From Reticulitermes lucifugus (Eukaryota > Arthropoda > Insecta > Blattodea > Rhinotermitidae): a stretch of DNA of 40,687 nucleotides. Positions 22,119-33,677 of this stretch are shown here, piece by piece. Position 1 is the first letter of the stretch, and every line of letters starts with the position of its first letter. The stretch spans positions 1-40,687 of the forward strand of contig JAKCWW010004552.1 of the NCBI GenBank assembly GCA_026260175.1, written 5' to 3'. Both the position numbers and the translations under genes were made by a program. The notes beneath the pieces are model-generated. The model was not told the DNA's origin, ran no database searches, and saw nothing but the letters and a program-made list of their open reading frames with translations.

Positions 22119-24339
22119 GAGACAGGGAACCTTCTAAGTTTTAGAGATCACTTAGCTTTCTTCTCTAGAAGTAAGAGAATTGTGTGTTTTAAGCTGCAAA
22201 CTGGTAGACGGCGTCAACTTTTCGTCAGTGTGTTGAATTTATATTCTAAGTATACGTGATAAGTGTAAACACAGGGCAGAATACAAACTGAGTGGCACTG
22301 ACACTATCTCTACAAGCGATATATCTGCAGCTACAATTCTGTTCCCACGGGGTCGTGACAGTCTGGAATTTTTTGTTTACAGAACCCAAGCACACTGTGT
22401 ACATTCTATGTCCCCGAAGTTGGCAAGGTCAGGTTTCCATAGGTAAGCAGTCTTTATTTACGTAGAACGTTGAACATAACTGCACAAATTTTAGACGTCT
22501 TCTGTCCTCATAAGTATTGCCCTATTTCAAAAGTTATGAAGCGTGGAAATAAGCGTGTGAAATGTCATATATTAACTCCCTATCTGCCGAATTGTTCTAA
22601 CAAAATGCAAGCAGATATTTTTGCCTTTAATTTTTTAAGCTAAGTGTCTATTTTTAGAATTTATATGTAGCAAACATTTGTGTTAAATTCTTAAAGATAA
22701 AAAGCGTATCTTTTTACCAAGAATACTAAATAACAAATATATTATTTAACTTGAAAACAACGATAATTATAAATCAGATATCCCTATTGTAGTATATGAA
22801 GGATGAATTTGTTTTTTTTAAATTATTTTATAACGGTGCATTTGTGTGATACCCACTTCCTAAGTTACATACATTCACCATTATACGAAAATACACAGAA
22901 AATTTAAAATCAATAACGGTCTGTAATTTCCCAAATAAATGTTCATGTATTATGAGACTGATTTACTCATTACTATTAAAACGTACACGTGTATAATTTC
23001 TAATTGTTTTTATATTTGGGGGCAATATTTTTTCACTTAAAATAACATAGCAAGGGCTTGATAAATATTCATGTCCTTTACATTGGGACAGTACTTTATT
23101 CTGGCATGAATATACGATTTCGGAGAGCTTCATTTTGTAATCTTAAACTGTGTATTTTATTGAAATTAAGTTTTAAGAAGAAGATTTCTTTGTTAAAATT
23201 ACAAATTGGTTCTAAAATAGTGAATATGTGTAAATATTTAGAAGTCCTTGACTATAAATTAATCCATATCAAGGACTCGCCTTTAACAGGAAAATGAAAA
23301 ACGGAAAATAGTGAATTCACATCCACACTCCAAGTGGTACTCGAAAGAATGATCACAGCTTTCGAGCTACTCAAGACGTATGTGTCTCAGACCGCAAACC
23401 TCGTGCTATCATCATGGATTTTAATAAAATAAAAAAGGATATATCCCCTTTAAAAAGTCTATATGCACTCTAGGGCAAAGAATGATCAATTAGTTTCATT
23501 ATGGACACAAATTATAGTGCCATGTTTCTCTGTAAAAAATTCAGCGTAAATCTGAAGATACAGAATAAGATTTTATACGTCTGTGAGCCGACACACACCA
23601 TTTAATACCTTGAAAATGTACAGGCCTTCTGTTACGAGGTAAAGAGAAAATGAAGCTGCAGAATGCGAGAGAGAATGTTTAGGTTTTAGTAGCTCTAATT
23701 ATAAATAATGCATTTGCCTCGGAGGATCTTGACTCCAGCCGTGTGACCGTAGCAGGATATTTATTATGTCTAGAAACACATAAACACTAATAACAGTGTA
23801 GGGACTCATAACTTGAATTTCTGTTCCATCTTTTAATTTCCACCTTATTAAAAATGATGAGTAGGCTAGATATTACGTCCTTTTGTGTGTACTTATGCTG
23901 CAACAAATCCATATGTCCTATAATGCAAAATATATCGGATTTACCGCAGTACAATTTGTGTGTGAATAGGTTTTTAATTGTCAAGTGTAATAAGAGAGTC
24001 TGGACCTTAGATTCTTACTTAGTGTGTGTGATCAATACCCACATTTCGAATGTTCAGAAATATTCGAAGTAGTCTGATCAAAACCGGGCATTTATTCATC
24101 TTAAAAAACATTACTCTATGAACCCGTATCTGAGGTACAACAACAAAAAACTGACTTTACCTAATCTTGTCTCATAAGTACTCAGGGGAATTAATTTTAA
24201 GCCCTGAAGCATAATCTTGCGGTGCAAGAGTAACTCCGTGGAAAACAATTCATGTTTTTAAGTATGGTATTGAAGAAACCTGTCAATTGTTAGGTTGCAT
24301 AGTGTTGGTAGTAGGTGATTGAATGGGCACAGGGTATTT
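22119..24339. other. No gene recognised downstream of the SLC5 gene
   Basis: AT-rich sequence after the transporter's poly(A) signal. Only short, low-complexity open frames are present. Confidence 0.55.
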
Positions 24340-24492
24340 TTGAAATCATACTGCCAGGGAAAACCTGAAGTATTCAGCGAAAAACCTGTTCCAGTGCCTC
24401 ATTTCAATTACAAATCCCACATGGTCTAGTCTGGCATGGGAAACGAACCTCCGCTTTGCAAGGGCGAAAATTAACAACTTGATCCATGGTAT
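24340..24492 (-). repeat. SINE family B copy 2, decayed, 3' truncated
   Basis: The minus strand aligns with the first half of the 21.2-kb SINE. Shared blocks include CCATGG at the A-box region, AATCCCACATGG, CCAGTGCC and GGGAAAACC. The B box has diverged (read on the plus strand as GGGAAACGAACC). There is no clear target-site duplication. Confidence 0.65.
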
Positions 24493-27046
24493 GGACTGAG
24501 TTCTTAACAAGACGTTATTCCGTGAAGTAAAACAAACAAGAAATTCCTTGCATTTTACGGAACCTCTAAGTCAATTATATTACTCACAACATCCATTCAT
24601 GAACCACGCAAAGCCAGTATACAGTCTCACCGTAATTTTTACCAAGGCCAAGTAGGTTTTCAAATATACTACAGATATTGGAAATGTGCTTTTCTTCCGT
24701 TGAATGTATATGGAAGTTGACACAAAATTTTATTTATAAGTTTTATATGTCAATATTATTAAATTGCAGATAAAGTAGTGAAAAAGATATATCTCTACAA
24801 CAGACAATTTTATAAAAAATAGCATTTATAGAATTTGTAAGTCAGATTCTTATAATAGACTACAAATAAAACAGTACCGATATTTTAGCAAAAATGGTGT
24901 ATAAGGACCTGAGATACAGGTATATGCATGAATGTAAACTTCACCTGCTACCAAGGTCTCTACTTATACGGCTGTGTGTGGAAGGAGTGTGTATTTAAGA
25001 CAAACTTCCAGAAATCAAGAAATTCTTTGAACTTTTCCATTTCAATCGCGACCTCCTTCCTCACCAATTCAATTTATCAATACCAGCAGCAAAAGATGAG
25101 GCATTCATTTTTTCTCTCTAAGAAGAAACCTAACAGACATTCACTTGCAACTAGCGCAGCGGAGCGTGTTCTATATATGCCTAACGACGAGAAAATACGT
25201 TTAGCAGCTTCTAGGGCAGCAAAGCTGACATGCACAAGATGGATTCCCATCCTGTAGAAAACATAAAACACAGCTTGCTCGGTTTGTAAACAGAGGCATA
25301 ATACCACAAAAATACAAAGGGGAAAACATCGTAGGGAAGAGGATTCTTAACATTTTCGATTACAGGGTTTATTATAAGTGCTACCAACTTCAACATTTCA
25401 AAACACTTTCTTTCGCTCAGTGACATTGCTTTTATATCTTTTATGTGATTCCCAGAGTATGGAAGTAATTACGTGCCACTTCACTAAAGTACTCAGCAGT
25501 TCGTAGTATATTTCCACTTTGCAAATCAACGCAACTCAGAAACTGGGAACAAGTCAACAGAGTCAAATTCCATTCGAGCCTGACGTTAATAAATTATTTA
25601 TTTAATGATGTTCTCAACTGCTTACATTATATAATGTCAAGCATGGCGGTATTATAATAATAGACCCACATTTGAGAGTTTGATTTAAAATTGTTTCCTT
25701 ATTTTGTATACGTAGAATTATTTCAGCCTTCGATTATAACTTAAAAAACCGCCTAAACTGCATTTACTTTTTAAACAATTATGATTTTCTTTCAGCAGTA
25801 ATAAAACCAAATTAAAAATATTTATTATTTTTAAAGATGTGCATTCATTTTTACTTTACAGTGAAAAGTAACATGTAAATAACATTTCCTTGGCAAAATA
25901 TGTATTACATAAAATTGCGTAAGTTAAAATTTACAAATATGGGTCACGCGAGAAACCTATAACTCATATCTATCACATCTAACATAGAATGAAACTGTCG
26001 TAGTGTAAATTATGATGCACAGAAGTGTATAATTTATATAATTATTATAATATTTCCAGGTGATCTCACCATTTATACCAAAGCATGAGAAAGACGCCAT
26101 GTGTTGTAAGTTTCTCTCGCTTACTTAATATAGTGTTAAAATTAAAAAAGAAACCTTGTCTAACAATAGTAACTTTCAAAGAGAAGAAGGACTTTTTTTA
26201 AAGAAAAAGAGGGCCTGACATAGACAAGGATATTATATTACTTCCAAATTTCACAGTGTTTGATAGCAGCTTTTGGATTCGAGACTCCAAGACAGCAAAT
26301 TAGTTTCTACGGCGGACGTTTCCTGATCTATCTCTCAGTCGACACACTTGCAGCTTTCCCAGAGGTAATAATGATCCTAAGGGCTGGAAACTAAAGAAAC
26401 TCCTACATACGTGACAGTAAATAGACTTCGTTACTTTCCTGTTTTATTTCCAAAATGAAATTGCGGCAATTACTTCCCTGTAAGAAACATCTGATCATTC
26501 AAACATGCAATATGATTCCCTGACTACAAGTAATTACACTCTCAGTTTCCAATGCCGAATTAAAGCCTGACGCATGCCAAATCTCATTGTATCAACCCGG
26601 ACTACTTTGGCGTGTATTAGAATTGTGAATGACAGGAGAAAGTACCATCAGACGGACGAATGCAAAGAGCTCGTGTTATGGAACATCCAAGTCTTCTGGA
26701 ATGTGAAGCTACTTCGTCGAGCAAGTGGCTTTCGACATCTCAAGGTATCGTAGTACCATTGTCTTCAGGATCAAGCAGCCCTAAAGACTTGGTCACATTA
26801 TATCTCAGATGAGGACGCTGCGCAAAAATCTCAATAGGCCAGACAGAAAAACGAAAAATATCGATCAGCTCAACTGCGCTTTAAAGCCTTAAAAATGATT
26901 GTACCATGGTTATAAACATGTGAAGTGACTTTGATGGCTTGTCTTACGAATGCAGAATTTTTGTAAAAACACAACACGATTTTAGCATTAAAAATCTATA
27001 AAGAGAAGAGCTAGGGCAGTCAATCACAACTGTAATTTGTAGTGAT
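24493..27046. other. No gene recognised
   Basis: An open frame at 24928-25257 and a splice-site-flanked open block at about 26259-26364 were examined and not accepted. The rest is AT-rich. Confidence 0.5.
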
Positions 27047-27054
27047 TTAATATA

Positions 27055-27229
27055 AACTTTTTTTCTATGGCTCGACAGCCCTATATGGGCCTGGGCCTCC
27101 TCGTTTCGTCGAGGTTTNNNNNNNNNNNNNNNNNNNNNNNNNNNNNNNNNNNNNNNNNNNNNNNNNNCGATCCTAGTAAGCGAGCGGCCGAAGACCCACG
27201 CCTTAGAACGCACGGCCACTGGGATCGGC
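27055..27229 (-). repeat. tRNA-derived SINE, family A copy 3, interrupted by an assembly gap
   Basis: On the minus strand the head (27229 back to 27168) matches the start of family A and the tail (27117 to 27055) matches its end with a T-rich (reverse poly-A) edge. The middle is replaced by 50 N. An 8-bp duplication TTAATATA flanks it (27047-27054 and 27230-27237). Confidence 0.85.
27118..27167. other. Assembly gap (50 N)
   Basis: A run of exactly 50 N inside a SINE. By comparison with the intact copies about 140 bp of SINE should be here, so 50 is probably a default filler length. Confidence 0.95.
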
Positions 27230-27237
27230 TTAATATA

Positions 27238-29872
27238 CATTATATATATTAAATATATAATAAAATATATATTAATATTACATATATTATATGTGGTATG
27301 TATATGAAATCACTGCAAAGTATACTTGTGACTTTCTGCGCTCTTACCTTTCCTTATGTGTGTATATCACAACGGGATATCACAAATAAAGAAAAACACT
27401 ATGCTGAGCAAAAATAAAAAGTACGTCAAATTGAATGATTATTTCAATACGTCTTTTTATTGCATATACTTTCAGTGTCATTAAATATGTTCATATAAAA
27501 GTATGTAATAGTGGTAATCACACAGTCCTTTATTTTGCACAAAATATGCATTATGAAGAGACAGAGTACAATATATGTATGCGTCTACTAACTTATCTAA
27601 TAAAATATTTTTAGTTGTGCGTTTATATGTATATTCTATTCATTTCTTTGTTTTTATGAGCCAAATGCGAACATAAATTTCACACTTCTCTTCATGAAAA
27701 GAAAGTTTTATGACATTGTAAATAACATCGCTATTTGAATTATATTTGCGCTGAGAGTCCATGAAAACTGACACATTTAAAACAACAACTTACAGCAAGC
27801 AAAATACAATCCAAGCAGGAGAGCAAAGTAGCAAATTCTAACAGTACAAATGTCACTAAATAAAATGTATTATAATTCATTGTACTTTTTTAGTTAAACA
27901 ACACCACAAACCTGTGAGAAAACCTCTCATCGCAGCCTCAATTGATTTATGTGTACAACAGAAAAGTATATTAAATGACGGTGGAAAAATATGGTGTGTT
28001 GTGTCTCGGGAGTATTTTAATTTGGTGTCACTGACAAGCTACAATAAATATATTCTCTTCAGTAATACAAGGAAACCTCCCTAAAGAAGCTGGGGATAAC
28101 TCATTTTCCTCTCGACTCGACGGAAACAGAACTCATTTAACAAAATATGAGACCCTATTCTCAAATTTACAGCCTCTATATGTTATATGGAGGACACGAA
28201 ATATAGGTCTGGACCATATTTTATATTTCTTTCACGGCCTTGTTTTGGGCTAGATTCTGTGTTTTATGACCAAAACCATCTAGTTTGAAGTATTCATTAC
28301 GCTGTTTCTTCTTTGGGGTTTATTCCTTCCATTTCGCTTAATATTCCTCATAACTTGATGTAATGCCTTTCATACTTCAGAATTCAATCTACAAAAACAA
28401 CAATAAACTTTGGACCTACGAACCACAAGTTCTCATGACTTATTTAAAGTAAGATATTACCTTCATAGAAGAAATTTTTAATGTGAGACAGTGCAAAAAA
28501 TTACTGTCATAATTCAGGTAATTCTTTAAAGCACATCATTTTATATAATGATGTGTGATATGGGTTACAGACTTTTGTTTAACCTGTAAATATTGATGGA
28601 ATTCGAAGGTTTGACTGCTAATGGCCGTGACGGGTTTCCTGCCGAACAGGGTAAATTTTTCAGGAAGCATTTCCATTATATCTGACACTGCTGACATGTA
28701 CTAGAATTCCCCATCCCTGATAATTTGGTTTAAAAGAGTAAAACACAAACCGACACGGATTTTACGTCCCTTTCTGCACACTTCCAAACATAACTCGCTA
28801 CGTATTAATTGCGGCGCAAATTCTTTCCAACTCATCTCTAGATGGAAGTATTATATTATAAATCTAACTTTCTACAAATTCAGCAAATCTTACAGTTTTC
28901 GAGACAAATAAATGAATAGATTTGACGCAATATACTTGTTATGGCATGAGTGTAATAGCAATATTTTAAGCTTTCTCAATAATGAAATTCGTCAGACTGC
29001 TATCAGGTTTTCGGCTGCCTTAAGAGGAGCTAAAAATGTCGAGAATCTACTTTGTTCGCCATAATCAGTTTTGATTGATAAATATGATGGGGAAACAGAA
29101 AGGCCTCAAAACTTTCCTTTTAGCCCACCTTTAACGCGCCTGATAAAACGAGATCAATATGGTGAGTGTAAGCAAATTTCTTTCCTAATTTTTGGTCAGG
29201 GTTTTTAATCATTTCGAGGGAACAAATAAATCGAAACTATAATAATTATAGTTATTTGATAAACTAGACACTTTATCAGTGCCGAATTTCCAAAAAATCG
29301 CAACAGATACGTATCTAATGTCAGTGTAGATATAAAGATTTCCCAACCCCGACAAGGGAAAGGCGAGATTTCTCCCATAATTTCAGTAAATTTATATTCC
29401 TCTCTTACACTTCTACTAGCAGACGCTGAGCACACATATGAGCAAATTACTTCAGAAACAATAAATTATATAAAATTTAAGGTAATATATTGAACTTCAA
29501 TCAAAACAGAGGACAAAGTTATTTGTGCGGTGTTTCATAATTAGTTAAGTCCTTAGTTTTACGAGTTTCAGCGTACAAATTATTTTCAGTTATGATCGTA
29601 CAAAATTATTTTACCCACAACTTTCCAAAAGTGTGCTATAGTTAACACATTGTCCTATGACGTATCTTTTCATACTTATGGAAGAAATACTTACTTTGAA
29701 ACTTAAATTATATTTAGTTATTCGTCCACAAACAAATATCAAAGCATTGTATATTTTGCTTTTACAGAATGTTACCATTCTCTTTGTATGTGTTAAGCTC
29801 ACAGAGACACATTTTATTATTTCTTGGTAAAAGGTAAATTTAAAAATGTTTCTGCTTACGCCTTAAAGTCTA
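27238..29872. other. No gene recognised
   Basis: Very AT-rich at its start (TATA-type runs at 27238-27300). No repeat or exon was recognised. Confidence 0.55.
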
Positions 29873-30130
29873 TGGGTGGAGTAGAAGTACAGCTCAAATC
29901 AGTCTTAACCTGGGGCTTAGATGAATTTGAGTAGTTAACTTCAGGCCCCTGCTCTTTACCTTTGGGAAAGTGCCCCTGTAACCATTGAATAGGGAACTGG
30001 GTGGGGCCCAGAGTTGGAATGGACGTTTTGGAGAAATGAAAAAGGCCTTGCCCCGACAGCGATTCGCAAACCGGTCTTTCCAGCCGGTAGCCTAGTCAAT
30101 ATACCGACTACACTACTCCATCTCCCATTA
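29873..30130 (-). repeat. tRNA-like SINE, family C copy with head
   Basis: On the minus strand a tRNA-like head (30130 to about 30056) has GACTAGGCTACCGGCTGGAA and a mutated B box (30059-30072). It is followed by the body CTGGGCCCCACCCAG, CCTATTCAATGG and GGCACTTTCCC. It matches the 1.1-kb element across head and body. An open frame on the plus strand (30014-30334) is a by-product. Confidence 0.6.
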
Positions 30131-30589
30131 TCTCCTGGTACCAGGAGAAAGCGTCTTACCTGTCCATTTGTGCCAAAGTTTTATAAATATTTCTGTTGGC
30201 CCTGGGTTACTTTTTCATTAATACGGAGTGTATTATTACATCAAAGGCATACTGCATGCAGAACACAGATACATCTAACCCTTAAATTCAGAACTTGCCC
30301 CTGTAATGACCCTCGAAACAAAGCACTGAGGTAATTTGGTTCGACATAATGGAAACATTGCATGTCTGGAGGAGTCACACGTGTATTGTCGAGTCTAATT
30401 TCAGTCAGTGTAGCAGTAACACCTGTTCTAAACTTGGAAACTACAATCGAATGAATTGCTTATACTTAAGCAACTTTATTATAATCATAAGCGTTGCCTA
30501 AAATTCCACAAATTTATTTACCTGTTAGTAGATTCTGTATCATTTTCGACACATTTCGTGAAACGTACGGGTTACATAGATTAGAGACA

Positions 30590-30810
30590 TCAAACGAAGG
30601 AAGAAGAGATTGGCAAATTATGTACAACACAGAAAGTAGGACGAAATGCATACTTTTTATTGGAATACTTGAAGGAAAGAGACAGCTTGGAAGACGAAGT
30701 TGTAGGTGGGAAAGGAACAGAATGGGATGGTGTGTACTGGGTAAATCTGATTTAGGATAGGGAAGAGTGGCGGGTTATTGTGAATACGATAACAAACCTT
30801 CAGGTTTTTG
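30590..30810 (+). pseudogene. Decayed retroelement-associated coding tail
   Basis: The plus-strand frames read LEGKRQLGRRSCRWER, then after a frameshift DGVYWVNLI-stop-DREEWRVIVNTITNLQ. This is the pattern of the very common arthropod repeat peptide 'GKRPLGRPRRRWED ... DWINLAQDR..WRALVN..MNLR', usually attached to non-LTR elements. The stop and frameshift show that it is dead. The element class is an inference. Confidence 0.65.
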
Positions 30811-31290
30811 CAAGTTTTTAAGCTTTCTCAGCGGTCCAGTTGATGTCTTCTTTCTTCTTGAATGAAGCGTTGACCTTTCGAAATAACATGGTGCTCTCCT
30901 ATTCAAGGCTTCTGATGTCCAACGAAGATTCGGAACCTGAAGATAAGATTACCATGCTATTTCGAAACGTCTTCCAGAAGAACGAAGACATCGACTACAC
31001 AGCTGCGAAGGTCAAAGAATATACAATGTAAGCATGACGTAATAGTGTGTCACGTGCGAGTAACCATTGCTGCAGTGTAAAGTCAACAATACTTTATGTG
31101 TGTATTGTTGAGGTACCTTTACGGCGAATGTATGTCGCCGGCAACAATAAAACGTAATTAGATCTTCATGTACAGTGCCTGGTTTTCTTATCTGATTTTA
31201 ACCGAATTTGGAGTTCCTCCAAAGATTTTCATGGAAGTCTCCAATACACAATTTTGCAGAAATCCGTCAAGTGGGAAAAACAATGCCGAA
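30811..31290 (+). repeat. Probable repeat fragments between the coding tail and the GACA array
   Basis: This includes short open frames at 30840-31031 and 31168-31383 with no known domain. The second runs straight into the GACA microsatellite. Their position inside a cluster of element relics suggests repeat origin, but I cannot identify the family. Confidence 0.35.
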
Positions 31291-31296
31291 GGTGAA

Positions 31297-31298
31297 CG

Positions 31299-31352
<54 letters not shown>
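31297..31352. repeat. (GACA)n microsatellite
   Basis: About 13 tandem units of the tetranucleotide GACA, starting with two CGGA-type variants. Translation in two frames gives a TDRQ repeat peptide that is not a real protein. Confidence 0.95.
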
Positions 31353-31389
31353 GGGACATGACAAAGGTAATAGGCGTTTTTAGTAATTA

Positions 31390-32883
31390 TGCAAACGCAC
31401 CAAAAACAACGTTTTTTATATTCAGGTTAGTATTTAGTGCCCGAAATTGTAGTATAAAGTGCAATGACTTGGTTGACACGATAAATCATGGAGACATAAG
31501 AAAGTAAAAACACAAATTACCCGTAAATCATCTAAATTCTCGACGCTATGTTTTTTTGTGTTACTGAGCGCGTCGTGAAATAAACCTCAAAGAACACAAA
31601 ATAAAAGGGCGAAAGAATCTTATATCTTTATAAAATTACATATTCCTTCTGCTAAAAGGGGATTTCAGTAATTTACAATTGATTACTTCAATTTCCGCTA
31701 CTTGTAGCTTAAGTGTACACGTACATTAGGGTCACGCTAATGATACTAGTAAATGGGCCTACACAATAAGCTTAATGCAACTCAGTAGGTGCTATAAAAC
31801 CAATTAGAGGACTTAACCTTACTGTTGTTATTGTGAGTACAAATTACACTCCAGTTTCTTCCTTACTTTCCAAAAATCAATTAGAAATTAAATGCCTCTA
31901 ACTATGCCATATGCCATAATTACAGAACGAACTTAAAATATGTAATAGGCCTGACGCTGAAGGTAATTTTATGTGGCACAGAATTTGAATTCTTTGGGGG
32001 GGGGTTGGAACTCTTCCGAGGGAATTTGCATTATGCTAGATGAAAGTAGGTTTACCCTTTCCTCTTTTATGATGATAAAGTTTCTGTGTTATGGTTAATT
32101 ATCCAGTCAATGCATCTCTGTACTTATCGAAAAATTTATTTAAGGTTACATATCAGTCTTAAGAGAGCGGGGGCTTTAATTAATGAAACAAAGAAAAGCA
32201 AGAAAATGCAAAATAGAAGGGCATTACTTATTGATTCTTCGGTTAATGATAAAAATAGCCCGAAAATATAAGGAAAAATTAAGTCAGTTTATCTAGAACA
32301 GTGTGCAACGTTCAAACAGGTTATTTTTTTAACACACGCCGCTCTCAAAGTATCGCTACGAAACTTGATTGGTACAAATAGCAGCATGAAGTGCGTCTTA
32401 TTGTCGGATTCATTTATTACTTAAAACATTATTTAAAATGTATTATATATAGGGTGTAACATAAGAAACCTGCCCTGCTTCAGGAGAACGTTCCTTAAGT
32501 TAAATTACATGCATATAACCAAATATATAACCAAACGTTTATGTTTCACGTTATGGAACAAAGCAAATTCTGAATAATTCCGCAGTCTTTTATTTGAACT
32601 GTAAGTATCGATCACGAATCCTATGACTGGAGTACAGCGCGGAAGTTACTGACAATCTTCTTCGGAAGGTCAGTTTCGCATCCTGCAAATTATTAGCTCA
32701 TAAATGTTAGAAAATCCACCTTTGTTCTTTTGTATCCGTAACGACAGTTTCGTTATTACTTGACTGTAATCCTCTCTTCTATGTATTAACAAAATAGTGC
32801 AGTATTTTGTAATACCTTAGAAGAATTATAATACCAGGGAGTCGTTAAAATGACATTTCACAGTGTCCTATACACATAGATTT
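31390..32883. other. No gene recognised
   Basis: AT-rich. It contains a 9-base G run near 31996 and a TATATAGGGTGTAACAT motif near 32446, which resembles ends of arthropod transposons but has no visible partner. Confidence 0.5.
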
Positions 32884-33437
32884 ATTCCTTTCATAGTCTG
32901 TCTTACGACAGGTCCATAGCCTCTTCCAAAGCGAGTTCTCCAAACATTGCGATCTAGTGCTTCATCTTTCAATTTCCAGTACCCTTCCTTTTCCGTAAGA
33001 TCATTCAGTAGCCGCCTACGTTTTCTTCTTTATCTCTCGGTCACTTCTATCCTTTCTTCTATCTTTTCTTCACTAACGTGTTTTAGCGGGCAGCTCTTAC
33101 GCAAGATGTGACCAATCTAGTTACCTTCCTTCTTTGTACTGTGTGTAGTATGTTTCTCCCCTCTTTGACCCTACGTAAAACGTCTCAAATTTTCTCACAC
33201 GATCGGTCCAAATGATCTTCTCCATCTTGCTCTAACACTACATTTCAAAACTTTCCAGTTATTTTTGATTTACTTTCCGAAGTGATCAACTTTCTGCACC
33301 ATACACAGCTATGCTGCAAATGTAGCACTTTCCTAGAGTCTTCCTTAAATTTAAATCCAATTTGCTGGTTAAAAGACCTTTCCTGTTGTTGAAGGCTGCT
33401 TTTCCCATAACAATCCTAGATTTAATTTTACGTGTAC
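32884..33437 (-). pseudogene. LINE reverse-transcriptase C-terminal relic
   Basis: The minus strand reads KIKSRIVMGKAAFNNRKGLL, then CYICSIAVYGAES followed by a stop, later KMEKIIWTDRV, and at the end WRTRFGRGYGPVVRQT. These match the C-terminal region of the 'endonuclease-reverse transcriptase' LINE proteins common in arthropods (SIALYGAETW, WTDRVRNEE, FGRGYGPVVRQT patterns). Several stops and frameshifts are present and no N-terminal endonuclease or catalytic FADD-type motif is in range, so it is a dead 5'-truncated copy. It ends about 140 bp downstream, in minus-strand sense, of the Ig exon. Confidence 0.85.
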
Positions 33438-33579
33438 AGCTTGCATCATTTGTTATCTCTTTAAAAGTACTTTAAAAATAAGTGGTCATATTTGCAAGCA
33501 AATCACAGGTTGATAATTAACTAATTATATTCTTACATTGAGAGTTTTAAGTGTTGTTGTGAAGTAATGATCACTTTAC

Positions 33580-33677
33580 CTTGTAAGTGGCGAGGTCTTC
33601 CACTACGCACGCCAAAGTTGCTTCCCGGGCCACAGGGATCGTCACGTTGTTGATCGGCTGCCCGAACTTGGGGACAT
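33580..33677 (-). CDS. Single exon of an Ig-superfamily protein (lachesin / Dpr-interacting-protein type)
   Basis: On the minus strand a 98-bp block lies between an acceptor (tttcag before the exon) and a donor (AAG|GTAAAG). After two bases completing a split codon (Asp if the previous exon ends in G) it encodes 32 residues: VPKFGQPINNVT, then IPVAREATLACVVEDLATYK. This is the A' to C strand part of a first Ig domain, with the B-strand Cys in TLACVV and an N-V-T glycosylation sequon. The VPxGREAxLxCVVxxLxTYK pattern is typical of insect DIP and lachesin neuronal adhesion proteins, whose next exon normally starts with VAW. GC content is clearly higher than the flanks. I could not find neighbouring exons in this window, so the gene must have large introns. 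Which DIP paralogue it is cannot be told. Confidence 0.8.

Noticed and set aside
24928..25257. 109-codon plus-strand open frame ending in a charged, Ala-rich stretch
   Set aside because: No known domain, and an antisense frame of similar length overlaps it; no support as a gene.
26060..26364. Two blocks bounded by cag and GTAA-type sites that looked like exons of a plus-strand gene (one reads FETPRQQISFYGGRFLIYLS)
   Set aside because: The reading frames of the two blocks cannot be joined without a stop, and neither resembles a family I know.
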